IMG/VR virus record: IMGVR_UViG_3300029286_003660
Span: 1-20,435 of that record
Strand: one strand, 5' to 3'
DNA from: a virus
DNA: 20,435 nt
Both the position numbers and the translations under genes were made by a program. This document shows positions 4,974 through 11,949 of the stretch, one piece after another. The notes beneath the pieces are model-generated. The model saw only the letters and a program-made list of their open reading frames with translations. It was not told where the DNA came from and searched no databases. How positions within the stretch are numbered: the stretch's first letter is position 1; the number at the start of each line of letters is the position of its first letter.

Positions 4974-5647
4974 AGTGAGGTCTGGGCTAATCTAATATAC
5001 TTATGTATTCTATCCCAAAGTTTCTTAGTAGATTGAACATCCTCAATATTATGAACTAGGATATAGTCTATGGCTTCTTGCATTAACTTTGGATTGCCAG
5101 TCATAAGGTAATTCCAATACTTAGTCATAATTGGGTGTTGTTTAGCCCCGATACCAAAAAACTCGCAACCTGATTTTAGCGAGTTTGATTTAAGTCTGAA
5201 TTTATTTTTGAGTATTAAATGAGTGTCAGTAATGGAGTGGAATTTATAGAGCGGAAAGGGTAACTTCCATAGTTCTGCCCTGGAACGGAGCATAGGTATG
5301 TCAAACTTCCTATCCCCTATGTAGTGCCCTACAATGCGGTTAAATGGCTTGATATCCTCACAGAACTGGATTAAGAGGTTCTTGTCAAACTCTGCCTTAT
5401 AGAGGTCTTTGAGGGTAATACTACGCTTAATAAGCCTTCCTTGCTCGTCTCCTAAGACATAACATATAATAAAACCCCACGGAGCAGTCAAATCGGTAGC
5501 CTCTATGTCTAAAAAGGCTATCTTTTCAACTAATCCGTGGGTTTTATTGAAACAAATAGGATGTTCTATCCCCGAATGACCGTGGAAACACCTAAACTTA
5601 TATCTTTGGTTGAGTTCTGACTTGCTTAGTGCTTTTAAGTTGAGCAA
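4970..5647 (-). CDS. DnaQ-fold 3'-5' exonuclease (RNase_H_2/YprB-like)
   Basis: This 225-aa protein has all the exonuclease motifs of the DEDD family: D47-I-E49 (FLDIEATDL), a second block with D116 (FNRIVGHYIGDRKFDIPML), and HNIEDVQSTKKLW with D203, so the acidic set is complete. The N-terminus has a possible metal patch (CFHGHSG...HPICF, residues 20-33). It should cut DNA or RNA 3'-5' in replication or repair; the substrate is unknown. The start is TTG at 5647, supported by AGGAGG 4-5 nt upstream; the nearby ATG is out of frame. It is coupled to the TSCPD gene. The 45 nt upstream hold no gene, only a weak 5-bp hairpin. Confidence 0.85.
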   Translation of the reverse strand: MLNLKALSKSELNQRYKFRCFHGHSGIEHPICFNKTHGLVEKIAFLDIEATDLTAPWGFIICYVLGDEQGRLIKRSITLKDLYKAEFDKNLLIQFCEDIKPFNRIVGHYIGDRKFDIPMLRSRAELWKLPFPLYKFHSITDTHLILKNKFRLKSNSLKSGCEFFGIGAKQHPIMTKYWNYLMTGNPKLMQEAIDYILVHNIEDVQSTKKLWDRIHKYIRLAQTSL

Positions 5648-5692
5648 ACATCCTCCTCACTTATACAAGGATTTTATCTGTTGATAAAGCTG

Positions 5693-5914
5693 TTAATTTC
5701 CTTTTAATTCATTAGGTGATGGTATTCTAGCACATCCCCCAAATCCCACGTGAATTTCGTAAGCTATGCCCCCTGTTTGAACGCTTGTGGGGTTAGGCTT
5801 AAATGTTGGTTTTATAAAAGTAGCCCAACAAGCAAAAATTAATAATGCAGATAAGATAAAATAAACTAACCAATGTCCTAACCACTTAGCTATCGGTATT
5901 AACCATCCTGGCAT
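5693..5914 (-). CDS. 73-aa single-pass membrane protein
   Basis: ATG 5914 is preferred over an upstream in-frame start at 5971 because TATGGAGGGAAA lies directly before it. Residues 2-33 include an amphipathic run (WLIPIAKWLGHW) and a strong membrane helix (LVYFILSALLIFACW). The tail is Pro/Thr-rich and then GGIAYEIHVGFGGCARIP. The gene lies in a block of small membrane proteins between virion genes and the exonuclease, where lysis genes could sit. A holin or spanin subunit is possible but unproven. It overlaps the HNH ORF by 29 nt. Confidence 0.65.
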   Translation of the reverse strand: MPGWLIPIAKWLGHWLVYFILSALLIFACWATFIKPTFKPNPTSVQTGGIAYEIHVGFGGCARIPSPNELKGN

Positions 5915-6197
5915 TTTCCCTCCATAGTTTATGTGTTTCATTATGGCAAGACTTACAAAGAGAAACTCCATTATCTATATCCCAAAATGGTTTATAAGAT
6001 ATAGATAATTTTGCTAAAATTTCTTTATCATCTACGGGGGAAAACCAATAATATTCCTGTAAGAAATCTTGCAATATCTTGGAAAAAGCCTTAAGGTGGT
6101 GAGGATGTAGAATACCCCCTCTATCAAAACATTGTTGACAAGTCCAACCGTCCCTAAGAAATATTGCTTTACGCCATATTTTAAACTCTTCATATAC
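5886..6197 (-). CDS. HNH endonuclease ORF lacking a normal in-frame start
   Basis: The open frame runs 103 codons after an upstream TAG and encodes a complete HNH core: FKIWRKAIFLRDGWTCQQC (C20, C23), then HPHH (31-34), then N76 GVSLCKSCH (C81, C84, H85) and H89. This is the zinc-HNH fold of phage homing or packaging-associated nucleases. The only standard in-frame start codon is a TTG at 6074, which would delete the first cysteine pair and HxHH. Full length needs a GTG-like start lost at GTA 6197, readthrough of the TAG that ends the preceding 28-aa gene in the same frame, or a -1 shift at the TTTAAAA heptamer (6185-6179) from ATG 6193. It may also be decayed. Confidence 0.7.
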   Translation of the reverse strand, partial: VYEEFKIWRKAIFLRDGWTCQQCFDRGGILHPHHLKAFSKILQDFLQEYYWFSPVDDKEILAKLSISYKPFWDIDNGVSLCKSCHNETHKLWRENARMVNTDS

Positions 6198-6284
6198 CTA
6201 TTTAATTATCCCTTTTTCTTTTAATAAATCATAAACCTTTGTTGCTAACGCACCTATTACTATTCCGATTAAAAAGTTAATCAT
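6198..6284 (-). CDS. 28-aa membrane mini-protein
   Basis: ATG 6284 is preceded by an excellent AAGGAGGAAAAA site. The product, MINFLIGIVIGALATKVYDL plus KEKGIIK, is one hydrophobic helix followed by a charged tail, typical of phage micro-membrane proteins. Its TAG stop is in frame with the downstream HNH ORF, with no other stop between, so readthrough would create a membrane-HNH fusion; I have no evidence that this happens. Confidence 0.6.
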   Translation of the reverse strand: MINFLIGIVIGALATKVYDLLKEKGIIK

Positions 6285-6294
6285 TTTTTCCTCC

Positions 6295-6480
6295 TTAGTT
6301 TAATAACAACATCATCTTTTGTTCAATTTCCTGCATCCTTTTTATTACATCTTTTAACACTGTGGGGGATATGTGAAGTGATTGGTTGTGTGCTATCTCC
6401 ATATGTGATTTTAATGACTGGTAAAGTGGTCTGAATTGTTCGTGCCTTATATTATCTATAATCTTCACTAAGTCAGCCAT
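6295..6480 (-). CDS. 61-aa helical hypothetical protein
   Basis: ATG 6480 lies behind AAAGGATAGAATTTA. It is entirely helix-prone, with a heptad-like C-terminus (VIKRMQEIEQKMMLLL), and likely forms a coiled-coil oligomer. No cysteines, no membrane segment, no recognised family. It overlaps the zinc-ribbon gene upstream by 8 nt (ATGGCTGA), so it is probably translated by coupling. Confidence 0.65.
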   Translation of the reverse strand: MADLVKIIDNIRHEQFRPLYQSLKSHMEIAHNQSLHISPTVLKDVIKRMQEIEQKMMLLLN

Positions 6481-6613
6481 TAAATTCTATCCTTTCTCTC
6501 ATTGTCGGTAATCTTTCTTTTCCGCATTTTCTGCAAATATAAACAAAGTACCATCTACCATTACGACTTCTTTTTTCCACTATCCAAGTATCACATCCGC
6601 AAATACAGGTCAT
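6473..6613 (-). CDS. 46-aa zinc-ribbon protein
   Basis: The start ATG 6613 is in an ATGA overlap with the upstream membrane gene. The 46 residues carry MTCICGCDTW (C3, C5, C7) and, after a beta-hairpin-like RSRNGRWYFVY, CRKCGKERL (C27, C30): a textbook short zinc ribbon. The arrangement resembles zinc fingers in transcription or nuclease partners, but no partner is visible. It ends within the next ORF. Confidence 0.65.
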   Translation of the reverse strand: MTCICGCDTWIVEKRSRNGRWYFVYICRKCGKERLPTMRERIEFNG

Positions 6614-6870
6614 TTTTTAATAAACCAATTTATTAAAGTAACAAGTAAATCCTTTGAGCCAGTTCCCACTAAAGCCCCTATCACCCCTCCCACTAAAGCA
6701 GAAGTCCAGAAACGCTCCTTAAGGTCTTTAATGTTAAATTCAGCTATTAGTAATCTATCTCTAAAACCACCTTTTTGGTCTCCTTCCATAACGTGGCTAC
6801 TATGGGTTTTTAAAATTTCCCATAACTTCCCCCACTCTCCTTCTTTTAAGCAAGCAATATGTTCATCCAT
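6610..6870 (-). CDS. 86-aa C-terminally anchored phage membrane protein (XhlA/holin-accessory-like)
   Basis: ATG 6870 with CGGGAG 6 nt upstream. Residues 1-56 are soluble helices (HIACLKEGEWGKLWEILKTH, then GGFRDRLLIAEFNIKDLKERF). Residues 57-80 are a Gly-rich membrane helix (ALVGGVIGALVGTGSKDLLV), followed by INWFIKK. Small proteins with a coiled N-terminal region and a C-terminal helix in this layout include holin-associated (XhlA-type) proteins, and similar ones are common in phages. The exact role is inferred. It is coupled to the zinc-ribbon gene. Confidence 0.65.
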   Translation of the reverse strand: MDEHIACLKEGEWGKLWEILKTHSSHVMEGDQKGGFRDRLLIAEFNIKDLKERFWTSALVGGVIGALVGTGSKDLLVTLINWFIKK

Positions 6871-6880
6871 TGTTCTCCCG

Positions 6881-6994
6881 CTATTTTAAAATTATTGTAC
6901 TATATATATTTGCATATGCTACTATGGCAACTACTCCAAATAAAGCTATAATTTTTATTTTTGGGAGTAAATCTTTACCATTAATTTTAATCAT
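6881..6994 (-). CDS. 37-aa membrane mini-protein
   Basis: ATG 6994 has GAGGT 5 nt upstream. The product opens with a polar start (MIKINGKDLLPKIK) followed by a hydrophobic helix (IIALFGVVAIVAYANIY) and ends TIILK-TAG. It sits 7 nt after the structural gene and 10 nt before the next membrane gene. Function unknown; the position next to other membrane genes would suit a lysis cassette. Confidence 0.6.
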   Translation of the reverse strand: MIKINGKDLLPKIKIIALFGVVAIVAYANIYSTIILK

Positions 6995-7001
6995 CTTGAC
7001 C

Positions 7002-7832
7002 TCATTCTAACCAACCCCTTATTGCTGCGTTACAACCTACCGCCAAAGCTGTATCACCAACTACGCTAATCTTTAAATCTGCTGTGGCTGGTATCTTTGT
7101 GGGTACTTCTAATTCTCTATGGAATGACTGGTTGACCATACCTATTTCATTAAAAGGAAACCATAAGGTTGAAGGTAGCCCAGTCCCAGGGTCAACTTTT
7201 GCCCTTGTAATAAAGGTAACGTAGTTAAATTTACCGGAAGCTGTGGTGTTGCCTACTCCAGCACTAAAGGAGATAGAAGTAATGTAAAGTGATTTTCCGG
7301 CAGGGACAGTATAAACCATCTGCCTTGACTGGGTGAGACCTATACTGATTTGAGCATATACGGTAGCAGCAGTTGTTAACTTAGCAGTAATAGTCCCAGC
7401 CGCAACCCCATTTGCACCTGCGGCACTAATCCACATTTTATTAATCCTTAAGAATGAATTAGCAGTAACAACGGCAGTATCCGCAAGGGTTACTTCTTCG
7501 GTAATTTCTGCATAAGAAGAATTAAGACCACTTATTTTAATTTTTTGTGCACCACTCCCTCCGTCTTTGTCATTAGTCGTGTCAGAAGAAACTACATCTA
7601 ATTTAGTCGCAGAAGCGGGGAAAGCATAAACCGAATTACCCTCCCAGACATCCATTGCGGAGTTAGATACTATACAACGCCCGTATTTGGCAAAGGGAGT
7701 GTGTTCTGGTTCATTTCCCTCTGCAATATCAAATAAATAAGGCATACAAGACACTCTGGGTTTATTATCTATATGTCTTACTCCATATGGCTTAAGTTGT
7801 TCATCTATAAGTCTTACTGAAGGGTAACCCAT
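7002..7832 (-). CDS. Phage structural protein, beta-sandwich type (276 aa)
   Basis: The N-terminus (MGYPSVRLIDEQLKPYGVRH) and the segment KLDVVSSDTTNDKDGGSGAQ followed by KIKISGLNSSYAEITEEVTL and TANSFLRINKMWIS belong to a pattern common in virion proteins of tailed phages. It continues into a YTVPAGKSLYITSISFSAGVG and RAKVDPG...F repeat-like half and ends AAIRGWLE. The composition is low in Cys and rich in Ala/Thr/Val, as expected of an abundant virion component. It may be a tail, appendage or capsid-decoration protein; I cannot say which. TAATG overlap with the upstream gene. Confidence 0.7.
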   Translation of the reverse strand: MGYPSVRLIDEQLKPYGVRHIDNKPRVSCMPYLFDIAEGNEPEHTPFAKYGRCIVSNSAMDVWEGNSVYAFPASATKLDVVSSDTTNDKDGGSGAQKIKISGLNSSYAEITEEVTLADTAVVTANSFLRINKMWISAAGANGVAAGTITAKLTTAATVYAQISIGLTQSRQMVYTVPAGKSLYITSISFSAGVGNTTASGKFNYVTFITRAKVDPGTGLPSTLWFPFNEIGMVNQSFHRELEVPTKIPATADLKISVVGDTALAVGCNAAIRGWLE

Positions 7833-8185
7833 TAAAAAGTCCTCATATAATTCATATTTTTTTTAATATTTTCGTATTGTTTAAGTGCCTTATCTGCCGA
7901 TTGCCTAAGTCTTAAATACTTATACACTCTTCCAAGTTTAGTTTCCCCGACAGGGGTTTGTCCTATCTCGGTAAAAATATGAAGAAGATTGTCTTTAGGA
8001 TGTTCTCCGAGAGTATCAGATACATACTTAACTTTTTCCTGGATGTCAGGGTCAGAACAATCCCTGCCGTAAATTTCCATCATCTCGTATAATCCCCTGT
8101 CAACTTCTGGTGGAGAAGAGACTAAGATACGGGAAACTTCTTCTTGGACAATTTCTGGTTGGTCGGAGGATTTGGCTATGGGCAT
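7832..8185 (-). CDS. Hypothetical 117-aa helical phage protein
   Basis: AAAGGAATTAA precedes ATG 8185. It is helical and charged (VDRGLYEMMEIYGRDC..., LHIFTEIGQTPVGETKLGRV then YKYLRLRQSADKALKQYENI). The TEIGxTPxGExxLxRVYxYLRL run looks conserved and recalls small proteins placed between virion genes, but I cannot name a family. It overlaps a 42-aa membrane gene by 10 nt and the structural gene by 1 nt, so co-translation is likely. Confidence 0.65.
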   Translation of the reverse strand: MPIAKSSDQPEIVQEEVSRILVSSPPEVDRGLYEMMEIYGRDCSDPDIQEKVKYVSDTLGEHPKDNLLHIFTEIGQTPVGETKLGRVYKYLRLRQSADKALKQYENIKKNMNYMRTF

Positions 8186-8304
8186 TTAATTCCTTTTATT
8201 CTTATAATAAAATTAATTATCGGAGATAAAACATACATACAAAATAATGAGAATAAACCGAATAATAGTGAAACAAAAAATAATGCAATTATTAATTGTA
8301 TCAC
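8176..8304 (-). CDS. 42-aa hydrophobic mini-protein (GTG start)
   Basis: GTG 8304 lies in a GTGA overlap with the end of the large virion gene, AGGG being just upstream. Nearly all of residues 2-34 are hydrophobic (IIALFFVSLLFGLFSLFCMY, then VLSPIINFII), followed by RIKGIKCP. It could form one long or two short membrane helices. Its TAG overlaps the start of the next gene by 10 nt. The junction fits a translated gene, and the + strand ORF over the same bases is a shadow. Confidence 0.55.
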   Translation of the reverse strand: MIQLIIALFFVSLLFGLFSLFCMYVLSPIINFIIRIKGIKCP

Positions 8305-9347
8305 AACACCCTACCCTGTAAAACTTCTCTTTGAAAACTTCCCTTTGGAGGTAAGTCGGGATTTCCTAACATTGTGTTGTATTGACCTTCAGGGTCGTTC
8401 CTTAATTGCCATATTTTAAAAGCCTGTAAAGCCATTGGAGCGTAACCAAACATCCCACCTATAGTTTTTAACGTTCTACCTATTAGCGGAACATCTTGCG
8501 GAAGTTCTGCTATTTTAGCCGCTACCTTATAACTACCCATTCTCTTAACTACTTCCTTGGGCATCACCTTCTCCACTGCTACTTGACCCTCTGCTCCACC
8601 AAATTTATTTTTAATTGAATCCAATAATGAATTAAACTTAAACTTACTTTTTACCTGGTTATATGGTTCAATAAATTTTTTGTATTCCGCTCTAACACCT
8701 TCCATCTCTGGTACTGCTTCGAGTTGTGCTCCCCTAATGTTATTAAGCGTATCTACTACTTCAAGATTGTTATACCTAATATTTTTTGGTATCTTTGTAT
8801 TCATATAATTAATAATTTCTTGGGATTTATTTAAAGACAACGAAGTATTAGGTATTTTTATTTTATCTCCAACCATATTTTTTAAGTATGGTGTTTTTTT
8901 AAATACAGTTTTAACTTCAGGAGAAAGTTCTTTCCAATTAGCATTTATCTCTTCTACCGCACTCTGTAAAGATACGGGATTGTTAGGGTATTTAGAACTT
9001 AGTTGTTCAATTTGGTTTCCAAATGTTGCTACTCTGTCGCTATGTGCCTGAACAAAAGAAGCCCTAATGGATTCGGCAAAATTAGCACCTTTTTTAATAT
9101 TGGTAACTTTGTCAAGATTTGCGATACCCCTGCCGACAGTATCAACTCCCTTAATTACTTTCTGTGGTATACCAGTTTTTGCTAAACCCAATCCAGCCAA
9201 CGCCGCAGTTCCTATCGCTCCCGTAACTCCTAACAATGAGTTAGCCTTAGTTTCAGATTGTTGGTTCATAGGCTTTAGTTCATACTGCGACCATTCATCA
9301 TTTTGCGGTTGGTCTTTTAATATATAAGCATCCCATTCGTCAGCCAT
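8301..9347 (-). CDS. Large virion protein, possibly internal/DNA-ejection protein (348 aa)
   Basis: AAAGGATTATA precedes ATG 9347. The N-terminus holds two copies of a short motif (DEWDAYILK and DEWSQYELK). Residues 37-57 are a Gly/Ala-rich hydrophobic stretch (SLLGVTGAIGTAALAGLGLA) that could enter a membrane. The rest is long and helical (SLQSAVEEINANWKELSPEV; SQEIINYMNTKIPKNIRYNN). Position downstream of the tail genes, size and amphipathic content suit a podoviral internal virion or ejection protein, but this rests on context. No lytic or protease motif is seen. Confidence 0.55.
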   Translation of the reverse strand: MADEWDAYILKDQPQNDEWSQYELKPMNQQSETKANSLLGVTGAIGTAALAGLGLAKTGIPQKVIKGVDTVGRGIANLDKVTNIKKGANFAESIRASFVQAHSDRVATFGNQIEQLSSKYPNNPVSLQSAVEEINANWKELSPEVKTVFKKTPYLKNMVGDKIKIPNTSLSLNKSQEIINYMNTKIPKNIRYNNLEVVDTLNNIRGAQLEAVPEMEGVRAEYKKFIEPYNQVKSKFKFNSLLDSIKNKFGGAEGQVAVEKVMPKEVVKRMGSYKVAAKIAELPQDVPLIGRTLKTIGGMFGYAPMALQAFKIWQLRNDPEGQYNTMLGNPDLPPKGSFQREVLQGRVL

Positions 9348-10192
9348 TATAATCCTTTTGCTTTTTTAAATGCTTCAACCTTATCTTTTGGTATGTTATA
9401 TTTTATCCCGTTTATATCAAATGTTTCCATTTCTTTTCCACTCTTCCCACCACGGGTAGTTTTAATATCTTCTACTAATTGAGCAAGTTGACCAAGTTTT
9501 AGGCTTCCTGATTCGTAGCTATCCATTAATGACGGAACTAATTGCACCACAGCCCTCTGTTCATACTCACTAAGATTCCCTACATCACCCATACCTCTGG
9601 CTAATTGTGCTCTTACCCCTTTAACAAAACTTGCATAAGCCTGGTCTTGTTGTTGAGCACTCGTTGCACCAGCACCCTTTTTTAATATATCCCATAATCC
9701 GAGTACCGGAACTAAACCAGTTTTAGTAATGGCACCCTTATAGGGAGAGGTTTTAAGCCAAGCATTTTCTATTGTTTTACCAACTGTTTTTAGTCTATTT
9801 GATTTGCTGATAGCTGTCTCGTTTTCTTTTTGAACAGCAATATTAGTTTGTTTTTGTGATTCAAGTTTGGCACTCCAGCGAGGGTCAATCTCCATCTTAA
9901 AACCAGTTGGAGAAGAATAATCAGGAACTTTAATAAACTGCGGTTGTTCGCCCAACCCACCAGATGGTTCGCTAGGATTTAAATTACCACTACCTAAGGC
10001 TGTAAGAAATGCCTTTTTAGCGTTTTCTTCCTTAGCCATTTCTTGTCTTTTCATCTGCATATTCTGGAAATTACTCAAGAAAGGTTGTCCGGTCATTCCT
10101 TGACCCATAGCCATAGCACCTTCAGATAAACCCATACCCAAGTTACTTAAAAAACTATTTTTACCTCTGTCTTCATAATCATATTTTGCCAT
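9347..10192 (-). CDS. Virion protein (281 aa), internal/ejection type
   Basis: Starts at ATG 10192 behind AGGTGATATA and shares one base with the next gene (TAATG). The N-terminus is glycine-rich (FLSNLGMGLSEGAMAMGQGM), followed by Q/K/E-rich helix (MQMKRQEMAKEENAKKAFL). The middle is GATSAQQQDQAYASFVKGVR plus QLARGMGDVGNLSEYEQRAV, resembling parts of phage structural/ejection proteins. The end FDINGIKYNIPKDKVEAFKK forms a small separate domain. Role inferred from composition and from its place between two other virion proteins. Confidence 0.55.
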   Translation of the reverse strand: MAKYDYEDRGKNSFLSNLGMGLSEGAMAMGQGMTGQPFLSNFQNMQMKRQEMAKEENAKKAFLTALGSGNLNPSEPSGGLGEQPQFIKVPDYSSPTGFKMEIDPRWSAKLESQKQTNIAVQKENETAISKSNRLKTVGKTIENAWLKTSPYKGAITKTGLVPVLGLWDILKKGAGATSAQQQDQAYASFVKGVRAQLARGMGDVGNLSEYEQRAVVQLVPSLMDSYESGSLKLGQLAQLVEDIKTTRGGKSGKEMETFDINGIKYNIPKDKVEAFKKAKGL

Positions 10193-10659
10193 TATATCAC
10201 CTGACCCTTTGAATAACGTTTGATTATTTCATCTTCAAATCTCTGTTGTGCTCCCTTAACTTTAGAATTATATATATCTCTCGTTGAATAACCCTTTTGC
10301 CATACAGGTTGCTCTTCTGAAGCCCCGATTTGGGGAGAAAAACCATAGTTTCTAAAAGATACTAAATCATTCGCTGATTGTTTAGCCATACCAATTAAAT
10401 CTAATTTAAGTTTTTCTTTACTTCCTTTTTGGTCAGCAAAAGAAGAACTTAGGTTATCTAAACCCATAGCCTTATCGTTCTGTTGGGTAAACGCACCGCT
10501 TAAACCTTGACCAGTTTGATAAGGTTGAGGGTTAGTGGTGCCAAATCCGGTTAGACCATAATTTTTATCGCCACCAGCCATCCCTGACAAACTAAAATTA
10601 CCAGTTCCTCCTGAAGTAGCCGGAGTTGGTGATTGTGGTGTTCCTGTTTCTCCACCCAT
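10192..10659 (-). CDS. Low-complexity virion-associated protein (155 aa)
   Basis: ATG 10659 follows GGAGAAATAA, which also ends the S74-fragment gene, so stop and start abut. Residues 1-60 are Gly/Thr/Pro/Ser-rich and unstructured. Residues 80-155 are more ordered (LKLDLIGMAKQSANDLVSFR ... AQQRFEDEIIKRYSKGQVI). The start context is nearly identical to that of the gene at 11564 (ggagaaataaatggg), and both products begin MG plus a Pro/Thr-rich stretch. Function unknown; virion location inferred from neighbours. Confidence 0.5.
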   Translation of the reverse strand: MGGETGTPQSPTPATSGGTGNFSLSGMAGGDKNYGLTGFGTTNPQPYQTGQGLSGAFTQQNDKAMGLDNLSSSFADQKGSKEKLKLDLIGMAKQSANDLVSFRNYGFSPQIGASEEQPVWQKGYSTRDIYNSKVKGAQQRFEDEIIKRYSKGQVI

Positions 10660-10866
10660 TTATTTCTCCATTTCCTGTATAGCTTTAACTAAAATACCTA
10701 TCATTGTAAGTGGCTTAATACCTTCAATTTTTCCATCTTTATACCAAACAGCTTCAGGGACAATCTTAGCTAATTCCTCAGCGATAATCCCAATGTCGTG
10801 TGTTCCATCTAACCAATCAAACTCAACTACCTTAATTTTCTTTATTTTATCTAAAGCTATGCCCAT
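10660..10866 (-). CDS. C-terminal part of a Peptidase_S74 (intramolecular chaperone) domain, split from its front half
   Basis: The 68 residues (MGIALDKIKKIKVVEFDWLD, then HDIGIIAEELAKIVPEAV, then IKPLTMIGILVKAIQEMEK) match the body of S74 intramolecular chaperone domains: KIKKL...FDW..., GIIAEE, P-EAV, and a final helix. The upstream ORF ends in the S74 start motif SSIRYKTNIK. One added base (for example a second C in AAACT before ATG) would join them as NIKPMGIAL. There is no Shine-Dalgarno site before this ATG. I read this as one gene cut by a -1 shift or consensus error, though an evolved split is possible. Confidence 0.75.
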   Translation of the reverse strand: MGIALDKIKKIKVVEFDWLDGTHDIGIIAEELAKIVPEAVWYKDGKIEGIKPLTMIGILVKAIQEMEK

Positions 10867-11564
10867 AGTTTAATATTAGTTTTATAACGAATTGAAGAAG
10901 CAGCAGCAAACCCTCCCCCTACACTACCAGCTGCTCCAATACCACTACCCATAAGATTCATCATAGATGAATAACTTTGACCAGCTAACTGGGCGTTTGC
11001 CCCATACATAGAGGAATAAGCATTAGAATAATTACCATAGTTCTGGTTATTAGCACCTGCCACTGAACTCGGTGTAAAGGTAGAAGCATAATTAGAATAC
11101 CCTGGATTACTCGGTTGGGCTAATGGTTGACGTCCAGCGGTTGAAAGACCTAAATCTCTATAATAATTCTGCCAATCCTGTTGCTGTTGTAAAAGCCCAC
11201 GGCTAACATAATCAGCCCCAACTCCAGAACCAACATTAGTTCCGAGATTAGCGTTTACATCAGATAGGTATTGTGACTTCATCCACTCTGGAACACCACT
11301 TTCCATCCCAGTTAAAGCTTGTCCCGCTAATTTTTCCTGTAAAGCGGAAGTTTCAGGGTACATAGCCTTCTGTGCGTCATACATAGCTTGACCTAATGGA
11401 GCAGCATATTGCTGTGCTAACTCAACCTGTTGTTGTGCTTCAAGAGGTGCGTATTTCTGTTGTAACTCAAACATAGCAGGATAATTAGAAATCCAATCCT
11501 GCATATTCTCTGCCGTAGTAGGTGCTGCTGGCGGTGTTGGTGTTTCTACTGCTGGTGAACCCAT
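10857..11564 (-). CDS. Virion protein ending in the S74 serine-lysine motif (235 aa, truncated by frame break)
   Basis: AAGGAGAAATAA precedes ATG 11564. Residues 1-150 are helical, Gln-rich and likely structural (NMQDWISNYPAMFELQQKYA, QQQVELAQQYAAPLGQAMYD). Residues 150-215 are low complexity in N, Y, S, A and G. The end, AASSIRYKTNIKLWA, carries the S74 S-x4-K dyad (S223, K228), which in these chaperones performs self-cleavage after trimer folding. The remaining fold is in the next ORF (10-nt overlap, different frame). S74 domains usually trimerise tail spikes or fibres, so this is probably a tail or appendage protein. Confidence 0.65.
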   Translation of the reverse strand: MGSPAVETPTPPAAPTTAENMQDWISNYPAMFELQQKYAPLEAQQQVELAQQYAAPLGQAMYDAQKAMYPETSALQEKLAGQALTGMESGVPEWMKSQYLSDVNANLGTNVGSGVGADYVSRGLLQQQQDWQNYYRDLGLSTAGRQPLAQPSNPGYSNYASTFTPSSVAGANNQNYGNYSNAYSSMYGANAQLAGQSYSSMMNLMGSGIGAAGSVGGGFAAASSIRYKTNIKLWA

Positions 11565-11577
11565 TTATTTCTCCTTG

Positions 11578-11949
11578 TTAAAAATTGTTATGCTTTAAAA
11601 ATTCACTGATTAAAATTTTTCTCTCTTCTTTGCGGTTCTTTCTTCCCCGTTGGAAAACTAACCATTTACCCTTAGGGAAAGTTTTTAATGCCCTCAATAT
11701 AAAATGTTTGCCTAATCCCTGTCCCCGGTAATCGGGATGGATTGCTAAATCTAATATAAACCCAGTTTCACCATCATCGGATATATTCCAACGGACTAAA
11801 CCTATTATTTCTCCCTGTGGAGTGATAGCATAATCTATGGTGTGAAATTTATAATGCTCATTGAGATAATTTTTTACTAAGTTCCTATCTGTATAGGGGA
11901 GATACTTTTGTATAAACTCTGTAAGTTTCTCTAATAACTTTGGTTCCAT
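11578..11949 (-). CDS. GNAT-family N-acetyltransferase (123 aa)
   Basis: The compact GNAT fold is clear: IDYAITPQGEIIGLVRWNIS (strands 2-3), FILDLAIHPDYRGQGLGKHF with the acetyl-CoA loop R75-G-Q-G-L-G80 at residues 64-83, then GKWLVFQ and a basic tail (RGRKNRKEER). Acetyl-CoA-dependent transfer to an amine is the family reaction; the acceptor is unknown. It sits between a fibre gene and virion genes, so it may modify a virion protein, a host target or a small molecule. It starts directly after the fibre gene's stop, with only a weak ribosome site, so coupling is likely. Confidence 0.85.
   Translation of the reverse strand: MEPKLLEKLTEFIQKYLPYTDRNLVKNYLNEHYKFHTIDYAITPQGEIIGLVRWNISDDGETGFILDLAIHPDYRGQGLGKHFILRALKTFPKGKWLVFQRGRKNRKEERKILISEFLKHNNF

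Noticed and set aside
5915-5971. N-terminal extension of the 73-aa membrane protein
   Set aside because: It lies over the conserved HNH C-terminus in another frame, and GGAGGG sits directly before ATG 5914.
8144-8419. + strand ORF of 91 codons
   Set aside because: It is antisense to three coupled - strand genes and has no ribosome site or neighbours on the + strand.
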